From Hyphomicrobium facile (GTDB lineage Bacteria > Pseudomonadota > Alphaproteobacteria > Rhizobiales > Hyphomicrobiaceae): a stretch of 64,000 nt of DNA. The notes under the pieces were generated by a model. It was given only the letters and a program-made list of their open reading frames with translations, was not told the origin of the DNA and searched no databases. The stretch lies in contig NZ_FPCH01000001.1 in the NCBI RefSeq assembly GCF_900116175.1, forward strand, positions 1,366,501 through 1,430,500, in the 5' to 3' direction. A program made the position numbers and the translations under genes. This document shows positions 25,936-35,613 of this stretch, one piece after another (positions within the stretch are counted from its first letter, which is position 1; each line of letters opens with the position of its first letter).

Positions 25936-26626
25936 TGGTGATCACGCATCTTGAGTCAGCATCTTTTGAGGAGGGATAACTGCAAAACTTCCGCTGATCG
26001 CGTTTTAGTGCGTGCTGCAACGACCTCGAGCGAGGGCCACTCGCCCCGGCGGCCGGTCTAACGGCCAACCGCCAATGAGGGTTTTCTCGTCCCCAATATC
26101 AGTCGTGACAGAAATTAGACCGGCCCGCGGGAGAACGTGCGGCTTAGCGTTTTCGAGAGTTGTGTTGGAGGTATTCGCGCTGAAAATCTCTTGTCACAAT
26201 CTTGTATTCCTCGCGTCGTTGATAAGTGCTCGGTGCGGGGCGATTTGCTGAATAGATCCATCCACATATGCGGCGTTGTTGAAGCGGCTTCGAGCGTTGC
26301 TTGAAGGTGCCGTATCGAAAAATAGGTGGCGCAATCATGGTCGAATATCGCCCCCAGTATCAGGCCAGCCGATTCGCGATTGTCGTCAATTCGCAATTTG
26401 GGTTTGTGCGCTCGACTCTCTCCTAATCTCAAGCGCCAGGCAATTTACTTTCTATTCAGCGCATCGGAATTGGCAAGCCGGCTCCTGTCAGAAACGACAG
26501 CAGCGCTAAGACGGCTAGTAGGTCAAGCAATTAGCGGAAGCATTTCGCTCTTTTGTGATCGCCCGCAGTGCTGCCAGTCGCGACGTCGTTTTCGTTCACT
26601 GTTTTAAGCCTGAAAAGGTATTGAAT
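25936..26626. other. gene-poor spacer between cydD and the exopolysaccharide locus
   Basis: About 690 bases with only short, unconvincing frames on both strands. It must contain the rightward promoter of the exopolysaccharide genes. I see no hairpin, repeat or RNA gene I can defend. Confidence 0.5.
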
Positions 26627-28054
26627 ATGCTGCTGAGCGTTGTGCGTCGCGCGTCGTCATTATTCAATCTGATGTTTCCTCTGGTTTTTCTCACGGTTTT
26701 TGCCTGGATTGCCTATCCAAAATTTTTAGAGCCGGGCCTGATGCGGTCGGCTGCAATCAGCACGGCGCCGAGCCTCAGCGGCAAGGACGAGCTTGCTGTG
26801 GCGACAACACCAAAGTTCCTTGATCGGTGGGAGCCACCGGCACAGCCCGTAACGCGGCCCGGCGACAATTCGTTGGTGTCAGTCGGCGACACGCTGCAGG
26901 TCGCGTTCTATGAGCGGCTGATCAATGAGGAAGACAAATGGTCGGCACGAACCTTTTCCAAACGACCTGCCATAAGCTTTCAGCAACGTACGGAGTTGTC
27001 CGGGGAGTATGAAGTCCACGAAGATGGCACCGTGATCGTGCCGCTTCTCGGCGCTTTCCCAGTCGCCAAGCGTACGGTTGCTGAATTCGAGGAAGACGCG
27101 AAAAAGGCCTTCGAACAACTCGTCGGCCGCTTTGCATTCATGAGCGTTACGATCAATCGCCGGCCTGTCTATGTCGTCGGGCCAGTGAAAAAGCCAGGCT
27201 ATTATAAATTCACGGAAGGTCTGACGGTATTTCATGTCGTGGCATTGGCCGGCGGCTTTGAACGTACATCGGTCGATCTCGACCACATGCTGCAGGCGAT
27301 CCGTGAAGTCGAGACGAAACAAAAGACAGGCGACCGCCTGAAGAGGCTTTGGGCTAAGTTGAATGTCCTCGAAGCCGAGCGCGACGGGACAACGGCTGCT
27401 CCATCTCGCAATCTGCTGCGTCTGTGTAACGAGAGCGAGGCATTCGCGCTTATCGCTTCAGAGAATTCTGTTCGCCAATTGGCGCTGCGCAATAGCCAAG
27501 CTCAGGCGGCCAATCTTGCCGCGTCTCTTCAGTCGGCGCGTGACGAATTGGCAAGTCATCAAAGACTTCGGGATCAGGTCGAATCCGGCATTTCAGTGAG
27601 AACACAAAGGCTCGCCGATCTAGACAGTCTTGGCGACAAGATCGGCCGGCCATTGCGTTCGCAAGTTGCGGCGGAACTCGGCGATACAAAGGCTCGGGTT
27701 CAAGAAACGGCGGTCGCTCTTCACGCGGCCGAGGCGAAAGTTTCGCAACTGGAAAAAGACAAGCTGACATTCGAGAACCAGACAAAAATCGATCTACAGC
27801 AACAGATCGTGGATCTGCAGTCCCAGATCGCCGAGGCATCCAGCACGACGTCCGCCAGTAGCGGGGCACTCGATGCGATGCGGACGGCGTTGGCGATCAA
27901 TGACGATGGCACCGATGGTGCAACGATGTTCCAGATCGTACGGGGGCCGAGGACAAACCGGCAAGTCATCAATGCGACAGGGATGGAGTCCGTCAATCCC
28001 GGCGATCTCGTTCGTGTGCTGGTCAATCCGCCGGCCAGCAAATCCCCGATGTAA
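26627..28054 (+). CDS. polysaccharide export protein, ExoF/Wza-like
   Basis: A 475-residue protein for export of a surface polysaccharide. Membrane anchor at residues ~13-35 (LFNLMFPLVFLTVFAWIAYP); Poly_export domain (SVGDTLQVAFYERL, GEYEVHEDGTVIVPLLGAFP); SLBB-type segment (RRPVYVVGPVKKPGYYKF, TVFHVVALAGGF); a long coiled coil (~260-420); a second SLBB-like end (QIVRGPRTNRQVINATGMES). This layout matches ExoF of rhizobia rather than the short Wza lipoprotein. ATG 26627 has AAAAGG (26613-26618) upstream; in-frame codons before it do not look coding. First gene of the locus. Confidence 0.85.
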   Translation: MLLSVVRRASSLFNLMFPLVFLTVFAWIAYPKFLEPGLMRSAAISTAPSLSGKDELAVATTPKFLDRWEPPAQPVTRPGDNSLVSVGDTLQVAFYERLINEEDKWSARTFSKRPAISFQQRTELSGEYEVHEDGTVIVPLLGAFPVAKRTVAEFEEDAKKAFEQLVGRFAFMSVTINRRPVYVVGPVKKPGYYKFTEGLTVFHVVALAGGFERTSVDLDHMLQAIREVETKQKTGDRLKRLWAKLNVLEAERDGTTAAPSRNLLRLCNESEAFALIASENSVRQLALRNSQAQAANLAASLQSARDELASHQRLRDQVESGISVRTQRLADLDSLGDKIGRPLRSQVAAELGDTKARVQETAVALHAAEAKVSQLEKDKLTFENQTKIDLQQQIVDLQSQIAEASSTTSASSGALDAMRTALAINDDGTDGATMFQIVRGPRTNRQVINATGMESVNPGDLVRVLVNPPASKSPM

Positions 28055-28102
28055 GTCTTTTTCCCATTCTCCTATTCCTTCCGCGTTCCTGGAGTCAGAT
28101 CC

Positions 28103-28903
28103 TTGACTATCGCCGCCATTCATTCTCAGGCTGTCACCGACGCTCCGCTCAGGTTTCCCGGAGGCAAGCTCGACATTCCGAAGGTCAGCGTCGTCATGCC
28201 GACGCTGAATGAAGCCAACAATCTTCCGATTGTCTTCGCCAAAATGCCTGCATGGGTGCACGAAATCATCATCGTCGATGGCCGATCCACCGACAACACG
28301 CGCGAGGTAGCGCTCTCGTTGCATCATGCGGTTCGCATTCTTGAAGAACCGAAAAAGGGGAAGGGTGCAGCGCTGCGAGCGGGCTTTGGCGCGGCTACCG
28401 GCGACATAATCGTATCAATCGACGCCGATGGATCGATGAGCGCCGACGAATTGATTTTGTTCGTTGCCGCTTTGATGGCGGGCGCCGACTTCGTGAAGGG
28501 ATCGCGCTTTATCCAAGGCGGCGGCACAGAAGACATGTCGATCTTTCGCATGCTGGGCAATTGGGCGCTCACGCATATTGTTCGCGTATTATATGGATCA
28601 GGATTTTCTGATCTTTGCTACGGTTACAATGCCTTCTGGAAAATGCATTTGCCGCTGTTGAATATCACCTGCGACGGATTTGAGATCGAGACTGCTTTGA
28701 ATCTCAGCGCGCTCAGATCTGGCGTGAAGATTGTCGAAATTCCCTCTTTCGAAAAGAACCGGGTGCACGGGCAAAGCAATCTCAACGCATTTACCGACGG
28801 CTTCCGGGTGCTCTGGACAATTATGAAGGAGATGTTCCGCCGGCAAGCTTCGCCAACTCACCTAAGCGCGCCGTCGACCGTAAATGGCTTTGTGAAATCC
28901 TGA
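28103..28903 (+). CDS. glycosyltransferase family 2 (dolichyl-phosphate-sugar synthase-like)
   Basis: A 266-residue GT-A enzyme: KVSVVMPTLNEANNLPIVFA, the nucleotide-binding EIIIVDGRSTDNTREVA, KGKGAALRAGFGAATGDIIV and the metal-binding DADGS. It lacks long C-terminal membrane helices but matches polyprenyl-phosphate mannosyltransferase-like enzymes. No in-frame ATG precedes the domain, so TTG 28103 (GGAG at 28091-28094) is taken. Likely transfers a sugar to undecaprenyl phosphate or to the growing repeat unit. Confidence 0.82.
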   Translation: MTIAAIHSQAVTDAPLRFPGGKLDIPKVSVVMPTLNEANNLPIVFAKMPAWVHEIIIVDGRSTDNTREVALSLHHAVRILEEPKKGKGAALRAGFGAATGDIIVSIDADGSMSADELILFVAALMAGADFVKGSRFIQGGGTEDMSIFRMLGNWALTHIVRVLYGSGFSDLCYGYNAFWKMHLPLLNITCDGFEIETALNLSALRSGVKIVEIPSFEKNRVHGQSNLNAFTDGFRVLWTIMKEMFRRQASPTHLSAPSTVNGFVKS

Positions 28904-28931
28904 TCGCGTAGGACAGAGTGCGGGGCCGGCA

Positions 28932-30065
28932 ATGCGTATTCTGATGGTCGCAGCTCGTTACTTCCCATTTGCGGGCGGCACAGAAATGCACGTCCACGAA
29001 GTTGCTACGCGCCTCGTCAGGCGCGGGCACGATGTTTCGGTGGTGACCGCCAACCCTGGTGGCGTGCTACCCGAGCACGAAATTGTTGCTGGCATCGACA
29101 TCATACGAGTCCGCAGCTGGCCGAAATCCCGCGATTGGCAATTTGCACCGGGTCTCGCTCGCGTCATCGGACAATCGGGATGCGATGTCATGCACGTTCA
29201 AGGCTATCATACATTCTTCGCACCCTTCGCGATGTGGGCCGCGAAGCGTCATGCGATTCCGTTTGTCTTGTCGTTCCATAGCGGAGGGCACTCATCACCG
29301 CTCCGCAACCGATTGCGACATATCCAAGCGAGGATGATTGCGCCTCTGGTGCGACCGGCTCGGCGATATATTGCAGTTTCGGAATTCGAAGTTGAACATT
29401 TCGCTGAGGCGATGTCGCTTCCATCCGACAAATTTCTGGTGGTGCCGAATGGGGCCAATCTCAACGCCTCGCTACCTAGGCCGGACGTGCCGGAAGATGA
29501 AAATCTGATCCTTTCGATCGGTAGGCTCGAACGCTACAAAGGTCATCACCGCGCCATCGACGCGATGCCGCTTCTCTTGCGCCTGCGCCCCAAGGCGCGG
29601 CTGCAGATCGTCGGCACGGGACCGTATGAACGCACATTGCGACAGCGCATCCACCAGCTTCGCCTCGATGAACATGTGACTATCGGTTCTATCCCGGCGT
29701 CGGACCGTGGCGCCATGGCAACCCTGTTGGCCCAGGCGCGCTTGGCTGTTCTTTTCAGCGATTACGAAGCGCATCCCGTCGCCGTCATTGAAGCGCTCTC
29801 GCTCAACAAGACGGTCGTCGTGACCGCGACGTCTGGACTGCGTGAGCTTGCTGACAGGTCCCTCGCGTACGCGGTTCCTCTTGACGCGGGAGCCGAGACC
29901 ATCGCCGCGGCAATGTCGAATGCGATGGATATCAAGCCAACGCCCAGATCGCTCGCGCTTTCGACTTGGGATGAATGCACGGCAACTCTCGAGAGCGTCT
30001 ATAAAGTTCTGCTTGCAGAACGGTCCGAAGCGTCTCGCTTTCCAACGCCATGTGAGGCGAGATGA
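28932..30065 (+). CDS. glycosyltransferase family 4
   Basis: A 377-residue GT-B enzyme. N-terminal MRILMVAARYFPFAGGTEMH (Gly-rich acceptor loop), donor-site FLVVPNGANL, LSIGRLERYKGHHRAID and the EX7E motif in DYEAHPVAVIEAL. Adds a sugar to the lipid-linked repeat. ATG 28932 is 28 bases after the GT2 gene. From here to 37875 the genes overlap or abut by 1-14 bases, which indicates one transcript. Confidence 0.88.
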   Translation: MRILMVAARYFPFAGGTEMHVHEVATRLVRRGHDVSVVTANPGGVLPEHEIVAGIDIIRVRSWPKSRDWQFAPGLARVIGQSGCDVMHVQGYHTFFAPFAMWAAKRHAIPFVLSFHSGGHSSPLRNRLRHIQARMIAPLVRPARRYIAVSEFEVEHFAEAMSLPSDKFLVVPNGANLNASLPRPDVPEDENLILSIGRLERYKGHHRAIDAMPLLLRLRPKARLQIVGTGPYERTLRQRIHQLRLDEHVTIGSIPASDRGAMATLLAQARLAVLFSDYEAHPVAVIEALSLNKTVVVTATSGLRELADRSLAYAVPLDAGAETIAAAMSNAMDIKPTPRSLALSTWDECTATLESVYKVLLAERSEASRFPTPCEAR

Positions 30066-31999
30066 AGGGCCGGCTTCAATCCATGTTGCGCTTGGCGCGA
30101 CCGCTGTTTTCCGCGGACGCGGACTATCCGGGAGAATTTGCCGGCGAGGCGGAGCGAGATTGGGGCTGCTTCCCGGCTCTGGCCTTATGGTCGGGAATGG
30201 CGATCGTGGTAGCGGCTGCGGCCGCTGAAGCCAATCGGCGCGAATATTCGTTCGCATCGGCACTATTTTACGCGTCAATCGCGGCGCTCATCTTTCCGAT
30301 TGCATGGCGGATGGTCTGGCTGGGCGTTCCGCGCGCGGAACGAATAGCGACGATTTTGCTCGCCTCTACCGGACTGTTCTGCCTGCGCCTCATCCATGAA
30401 CCAATATCGTTCGTTGATCACGATGCGTTTCTTCATTGGGCGACGGCTAACGATATTATGAGGACGGGGAAGCTCTTCACGCCGAACCCGCTATTACCCA
30501 TTTCGCCGGTCTATCCAGGCCTCGAGATCATCGCGACGGCGCTGTCGGAGTTGACGACCCTCTCGATTTTCGTCTGCGGGCAACTGTTGATGTTTGTTTG
30601 CCGGGCGATTTTCGTCATCTGCCTATTTCTTTTCTACGAACGCCTCTCCGGTTCGTCACGGGTCGGGTCGCTCGGCGTGTTGGTTTACATGGGGGCATCA
30701 AGCTTCGCCTTCTTCGACACGACTTTTTCCTACGGAAGCCTAGCGCTGTTTTTCATGGTCATCGCGTTGCTGATTGATGACCGCATGGGAAGGGCTGCCA
30801 GTTGGCGGTGCTTCTTCATGGTCGCTATTCCCGTGCTTGGCGCGCTCGCTGTTACCCACCATCTCACCGCGTTCATTACGGCATCCCTGTTGACTGGGGT
30901 GGCGGCTTTCGAGATCGCCCGACGCAAGTCGATGCGGTCTTTCGGTTACATGATTGCCATGCCTGCCGCGGCCCTGATTTTTTCGATCGGCTGGAGCGTT
31001 TCGACTGGAAATCCGAGCGAAGACTATCTTGGGCCCGTTTTTGGCCATGCCATATCGGAAGCCTCGCGCTTTCTATCTTTTGAGGGCGGCCGAATTCCGT
31101 TCGTCGCCGAAGATGGAACGACGGCTCCTCTTTGGCTGCGGGTAACGACGGTTCTTTCGGTGGTTATCCTATGCGCTGGATTAGCGACGAGCTTCTTCCG
31201 CGCTTTGGCTCGTGCCGGCGTGCCGGTCCTGTGGGATAAGTTTCCAACGGGCTGGCGGGGCTTTCTCAAATGGGACAGCAGCAGTCTCGTCATCCTGACG
31301 CTGGTGACGTTTGCGTATCCAATCAGCATCGTGCTGCGGATGACGCGCGCGGGTTGGGAAATCGGCAATCGCATCGGACCGTTTGCATTCCTCGGTGTCG
31401 GTATTGTCGTCGCCATCGGCATCGTGACGTTCTGGCAGAAAGCTTCGAGAAGCCGCTTGCGGTCCGGCCTCATCGGTACGGCCATGACGTTCATCGTGAT
31501 CGGCGGCATCTTCAGCGGCAGCGGCAATTATATCCTCGGTAGCCCACGCTATCGGGTTTCGGCCGATTCCGCGTCGGTCGAACCTATGGCGATTAGCGCT
31601 GCAACATGGACTCGCGAGTGGCTCGGAACCCGTAACCGCTTCTTCGCCGATCGCACGAACCGATTGCTGCTGGCGGCTTATGGCGGACAGCAGGTGATTA
31701 CGTTGCTTTACGACAAGCGGGATCTGGGTGACGTTGAATTTTCGCCAAAGTTTGGGCCGCCCGAGCGTGAGGCTATCCGCGAAGCCTCAGTCGATTATTT
31801 TCTTCTCGACTTCAGGTTGACCGAACAGCTGCCGTTGATGGGCTTCTATTTCGATCCCGGTCCGGTTTACCGGGAGCCGCCGGATCCACAGGTTCTCTTC
31901 AAGTTTAATAACGTCACCGGAATCAGCCGCGTTTTCGACAACGGCTACCAGTCAATCATCAATGTTGCTCAAGCCCGGGATAGCGCCGATGCCCACTAA
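30062..31999 (+). CDS. polytopic membrane protein, possible GT-C transferase or polymerase
   Basis: A 645-residue integral membrane protein with about 11-12 helices. The first large loop has an acidic/His patch (SFVDHDAFLHWATANDIMRT), reminiscent of the catalytic loop of lipid-phosphosugar-dependent GT-C enzymes, and the C-terminal third is soluble (SAATWTREWLGTRNRFFADR). No closer family is recognised. The locus has no other obvious polymerase, so it is a candidate for repeat-unit polymerase or for side-sugar addition. ATG overlaps the GT4 stop by four bases; it is followed by the DUF1616 gene. Confidence 0.7.
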   Translation: MKGRLQSMLRLARPLFSADADYPGEFAGEAERDWGCFPALALWSGMAIVVAAAAAEANRREYSFASALFYASIAALIFPIAWRMVWLGVPRAERIATILLASTGLFCLRLIHEPISFVDHDAFLHWATANDIMRTGKLFTPNPLLPISPVYPGLEIIATALSELTTLSIFVCGQLLMFVCRAIFVICLFLFYERLSGSSRVGSLGVLVYMGASSFAFFDTTFSYGSLALFFMVIALLIDDRMGRAASWRCFFMVAIPVLGALAVTHHLTAFITASLLTGVAAFEIARRKSMRSFGYMIAMPAAALIFSIGWSVSTGNPSEDYLGPVFGHAISEASRFLSFEGGRIPFVAEDGTTAPLWLRVTTVLSVVILCAGLATSFFRALARAGVPVLWDKFPTGWRGFLKWDSSSLVILTLVTFAYPISIVLRMTRAGWEIGNRIGPFAFLGVGIVVAIGIVTFWQKASRSRLRSGLIGTAMTFIVIGGIFSGSGNYILGSPRYRVSADSASVEPMAISAATWTREWLGTRNRFFADRTNRLLLAAYGGQQVITLLYDKRDLGDVEFSPKFGPPEREAIREASVDYFLLDFRLTEQLPLMGFYFDPGPVYREPPDPQVLFKFNNVTGISRVFDNGYQSIINVAQARDSADAH

Positions 32000-32792
32000 T
32001 GCGGCCCTATGTGCGATGCTCGCCGTTCTGCTTCTCGTGTCGTCGCTTCTGCCGGAAGCCATCCGCGTGCTCGTCGCAGTTCCGATGGTTCTTCTGGTCC
32101 CCGGCTATGTCGCGACGAAAGTCGCGTTTCCGAGAGAGCCTTTGGATTTGGAGCGGCTGTGTTTCGCCGTTGGTGTGAGCCTCGCTGTCACCGTGCTCAT
32201 CGGCCTGCTCTTGAATGTGGTTCACATGATGAATGTCGCCGGTTGGTCGCTTGGGCTCGGCGGATTGACGCTCGTAATGCTGCCGTTTGCAAAATGGGGC
32301 GCGTCCAAACCGGAGCCATTACCGGCATTCAGGAGCGCGCAGAAACTCTCCTTGACCTTTGGTTCTTTGCTTGCGGTGTCGGCGGTGCTGCTGTCAGGCA
32401 TTGGGTATAGCCAGCTTAGAGAGTTTCATTTTACCGAATTGTGGATGGTGCCGACGCAAACCGCGCCAACCTATCGCCTAGGCATCACAAACCAAGAGCA
32501 GATCGCGATGGGTTACGACTTGGAAGTCGTCTCGCCCGACGCGGTTGTTGCGTCTTGGAATGATATCCCGCTTGCGCCCGGCGCGACTTGGCAGCGCGAT
32601 ATTCAGTTGCCGATTAAGCGAAATGCGTCCGTCGAGCAGCGTTTCACGGCGCGTCTTTACAAACACGGCGATCCGACGGCGGCCATGCAGCGCGTGTGGG
32701 CTTCAATTCCGCCTACCGCCGCGGCGAAGCTTGTGCGTTTGAGCGACACGGATGGCGCTGACGAACGGCCGGACATCGAGGGGATGCGCTGA
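31989..32792 (+). CDS. DUF1616-like membrane protein
   Basis: A 267-residue membrane protein with an N-terminal DUF1616-like set of helices (VLLVPGYVATKVAFPREPLD, LERLCFAVGVSLAVTVLIGL), a further span (LLAVSAVLLSGIGYSQL) and a soluble beta-rich tail with immunoglobulin-like features (YRLGITNQEQIAMGYDLEVV, IQLPIKRNASVEQRFTARLY). ATG 31989 (MPTNAALC) overlaps the previous gene by 11 bases. Function unknown; probably a partner of the preceding membrane protein. Confidence 0.75.
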   Translation: MPTNAALCAMLAVLLLVSSLLPEAIRVLVAVPMVLLVPGYVATKVAFPREPLDLERLCFAVGVSLAVTVLIGLLLNVVHMMNVAGWSLGLGGLTLVMLPFAKWGASKPEPLPAFRSAQKLSLTFGSLLAVSAVLLSGIGYSQLREFHFTELWMVPTQTAPTYRLGITNQEQIAMGYDLEVVSPDAVVASWNDIPLAPGATWQRDIQLPIKRNASVEQRFTARLYKHGDPTAAMQRVWASIPPTAAAKLVRLSDTDGADERPDIEGMR

Positions 32793-34033
32793 TGCGAATT
32801 CTCATGCTCAGCCAGTTTTTCCCGCCAATCATTGGAGGCGAGGAGCGGCATGTCAAAGTCTTGAGCGAAGCTCTGGTTCAACGGGGACACGACGTGAGCG
32901 TCGCCACGATCAAGCATGGTGACCAACCTGACTTCGATATCGTCTCTGGCGTTAAGATCTACCGCTTAGAGGGTATGCTCCAGCGAAATGCCGTTCTTTT
33001 CACGGAAGGTCAGCGGCGGCATGCGCCACCCTTTCCCGATCCCGAATTAACGTTTCGTCTCAATCGCGTTGTGCGCGCGGAAAAACCGGATGTTGTTCAC
33101 GCTCATAACTGGCTGCTCCATTCCTATCTGCCGCTGCAAAGAATTTACAAGAAGCGGTTGGTCGTAACGCTTCACGATTACAGCAGTGTTTGCGCCAAGA
33201 AGAATATGATCCACGCGGGTGTACCTTGTGGCGGGCCCTCGACATTCAAATGCCTGCCTTGCGCCGGCGAGCACTACGGCAATCTCAAAGGCGCCGTGAC
33301 GTGGTTGATGAATTCGTCGCTCGGCAAATCCGGTCTTCGTGAAGTCGACGCCTTCATTCCGGTCAGTCATGCCGTTGCTTTGCGATGCGGATTGGATGCC
33401 AAGCGTGACGAATATCAAGTCATTCCCACCTTCATCTCGAGAGATGTAACGAAGCTTCAGGGTGGGCAAGACGCGCATCTCGCCAAGCTGCCGAAATCAG
33501 ACTTTCTACTCTTCGTCGGTGACCTGACCCGGCTGAAGGGTATTCACACATTGCTTGCTGCATATGGACGAATGCGAGGAGTGCCTCCGCTCGTGCTGAT
33601 CGGAAGACGCTGCAAGGATACGCCAACGGAGTTGCCGGGCAACGTCACCCTTCTCGAGAGTTGGCCGCATGCCGCCGTGCTGCACGCTTGGAGCCGATCC
33701 CTTTTTGGGATCGTGCCGTCAGAGGGTCTCGAAACCTGCGGGACCGTTGTTATGGAGGCCAACGCTTTCGGGAAGCCGGTCGTTGCTAGCCGCACCGGTG
33801 GTCTGTCGGAGACGGTGATCGATGGCAAGACCGGCATTTTAATTCCCCCGGGTGACGTCGACGCACTGCATGGAGCGTTGCTCACCATGCTGCAGGACGT
33901 CGATCTCCGCGAACGGATGGGTACAGCGAGCCTAGTGCACTCCGAAGGTTACATGCCCGATGCCATCGTCCCGCGCATCGAACATATCTACGAGGGTGCG
34001 AAATTTTCGCAATTTGCGGAGGCGCGACGGTGA
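32792..34033 (+). CDS. glycosyltransferase family 4
   Basis: A 413-residue GT-B enzyme: MRILMLSQFFPPIIGGEERH, TLHDYSSVCAKKNMIHAG with a four-cysteine stretch (CGGPSTFKCLPC) common in a subgroup of GT4 enzymes, LFVGDLTRLKGIHTLLAAYG and the EX7E motif (LETCGTVVMEANAFGKPVVA). Start overlaps the previous stop (TGATG). The sugar is not predictable. Confidence 0.88.
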   Translation: MRILMLSQFFPPIIGGEERHVKVLSEALVQRGHDVSVATIKHGDQPDFDIVSGVKIYRLEGMLQRNAVLFTEGQRRHAPPFPDPELTFRLNRVVRAEKPDVVHAHNWLLHSYLPLQRIYKKRLVVTLHDYSSVCAKKNMIHAGVPCGGPSTFKCLPCAGEHYGNLKGAVTWLMNSSLGKSGLREVDAFIPVSHAVALRCGLDAKRDEYQVIPTFISRDVTKLQGGQDAHLAKLPKSDFLLFVGDLTRLKGIHTLLAAYGRMRGVPPLVLIGRRCKDTPTELPGNVTLLESWPHAAVLHAWSRSLFGIVPSEGLETCGTVVMEANAFGKPVVASRTGGLSETVIDGKTGILIPPGDVDALHGALLTMLQDVDLRERMGTASLVHSEGYMPDAIVPRIEHIYEGAKFSQFAEARR

Positions 34034-35613
34034 GAATTTGCGTCGTCATTGGCCGATCTTGCGCGCGCGAGTGGCACAACCTGCTTGCGAGGCGGTTGGT
34101 TCACGATCGGCACGAGGTCGCGATTTTTATTAGCGAAGTAGGCACACCGCTTCCGTCTCTTATTGTGACGACACTGGCTTTCGAGCGTCTGGTCTATGGC
34201 ATTGCCTCAAAATCTCTGCTGACCGCGATCCTCGTCGATAAATCATTCGATGGGATCCGTCGTACTGACGATGTCAATGAAAGCTTCGACGTCGTCTTGC
34301 GCCTCGATGGAGACGCATCTGCCGCGCCCATTGGCGCACGCTCTTTTCATCCATTGTTCAATGTGCATCAAAGCGAAGTTGGCGCCGTTCACGCCATCCT
34401 CGACGGCCAAGACGTCATGATTGGTGTGGGGAGTTCGAGCGAAAGCACGCATGCGAATGAGTACGCCATCGAAACTGAACTTCCGACGATCATAGGCAAG
34501 ACGCTCAACAACGCGTGTGCCCGCATGATCGATCTTCTGGCTTGGCACTCCACGCTCAATCCGACCCTGCCTACCGGCTCCAAGAGCGTCGGTCTTTGTC
34601 GAAGGAGCAACTCTCCGGTGCTTCTTCGGCATGCGGCAGCGACCCTTACGAAGCGTCTTTTGCGGCGGCTCGATATGCTTGCGCGCGGTGGCGACCGGTG
34701 GATGATCGGTTGGCGACACGCCGCCAATCAGCCGTTGGAAATTGACGGAGGCGGAGCGTCGCTCACTTATCGCAGGGTTCCTGACGACGGGCAGCGGTTT
34801 CTTGCTGATCCATTTCCCGTCGTTGACGGCGGTCGCTCGTGGTTGTTTTGCGAGGAGTATCCTTACGCCACCGGACGCGGAATTATATCAGTCATCGATC
34901 TCGACGATCCCGCGGGCGTGGCACGACCGATCATCGAAGAGTCCCATCATCTCTCATATCCGATGGTGTTCGCAGATGACGGAAGATGGTGGATGATTCC
35001 GGAGTCCGGTGCCAGTAACCGCATCGTTCTTTATCGCTGCGAAGCATTCCCCTTCAAGTGGACTTATGAAGCGACACTTATCGACGTCGCCGCGTCCGAT
35101 CCGACGCTTTACCGTGACGAGACAGGTTATTGGCTGATCTTTACGTCGTGCGAAGGAGCAGGATCGCCATCCGATCGTCTCTGTCTTTATCACGCTCCAA
35201 CGCTGTATGGCCCTTGGCGGCCATGTGGACAGCAGCCGCTGGCCATCGATGCGCGTACGTCTCGCCCGGCCGGCCACATCCTCAATGTCGGTGGCGCTCT
35301 CTACCGTCCGGCGCAAGACTGTTCGAGGCTGTATGGCAGCGGCATCGTTTGGTGCCAATTCTCCCTGCCTCTCGCAAGGCCGTTCGAGCAAGTCGAAATT
35401 GCAACGTTGTCGCCTAGAGATGCCCGATCATTCCGGGGCGCTCACACCTATAACCGCAGCGGCAGTATTGAAGCTATCGACGTCTATGGCGCTCCTTCAG
35501 ACGATGCGATCGATTTGGCTTTTCTGCCGGTTGCAAAGGGGAAATCAAATTCGCTCAGCGGCCAGGCCCCTGCGCTTCGAACCAGTCAGGAGGCGGCGAA
35601 TGTCAGCGTGTGA
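34030..35613 (+). CDS. GINT1-N-like beta-propeller protein (GH43-like fold), sugar-transfer related
   Basis: A 527-residue protein. Residues ~240-500 look like a five-bladed beta-propeller with the signatures FLADPFPVVDGGRSWLFCEE, HLSYPMVFADDGRWWMIPES, DPTLYRDETGYWLIFTS and FRGAHTYNRSGSIEAIDVYG, as in the N-terminal domain of glucosamine inositolphosphorylceramide transferase. The first ~200 residues resemble a formyltransferase-like start (MRICVVIGRSCAREWHNLLA) but I cannot assign them. GTG start overlaps the preceding stop (GTGA). In this operon it probably modifies or transfers a sugar; activity is not known. Confidence 0.7.
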   Translation: MRICVVIGRSCAREWHNLLARRLVHDRHEVAIFISEVGTPLPSLIVTTLAFERLVYGIASKSLLTAILVDKSFDGIRRTDDVNESFDVVLRLDGDASAAPIGARSFHPLFNVHQSEVGAVHAILDGQDVMIGVGSSSESTHANEYAIETELPTIIGKTLNNACARMIDLLAWHSTLNPTLPTGSKSVGLCRRSNSPVLLRHAAATLTKRLLRRLDMLARGGDRWMIGWRHAANQPLEIDGGGASLTYRRVPDDGQRFLADPFPVVDGGRSWLFCEEYPYATGRGIISVIDLDDPAGVARPIIEESHHLSYPMVFADDGRWWMIPESGASNRIVLYRCEAFPFKWTYEATLIDVAASDPTLYRDETGYWLIFTSCEGAGSPSDRLCLYHAPTLYGPWRPCGQQPLAIDARTSRPAGHILNVGGALYRPAQDCSRLYGSGIVWCQFSLPLARPFEQVEIATLSPRDARSFRGAHTYNRSGSIEAIDVYGAPSDDAIDLAFLPVAKGKSNSLSGQAPALRTSQEAANVSV

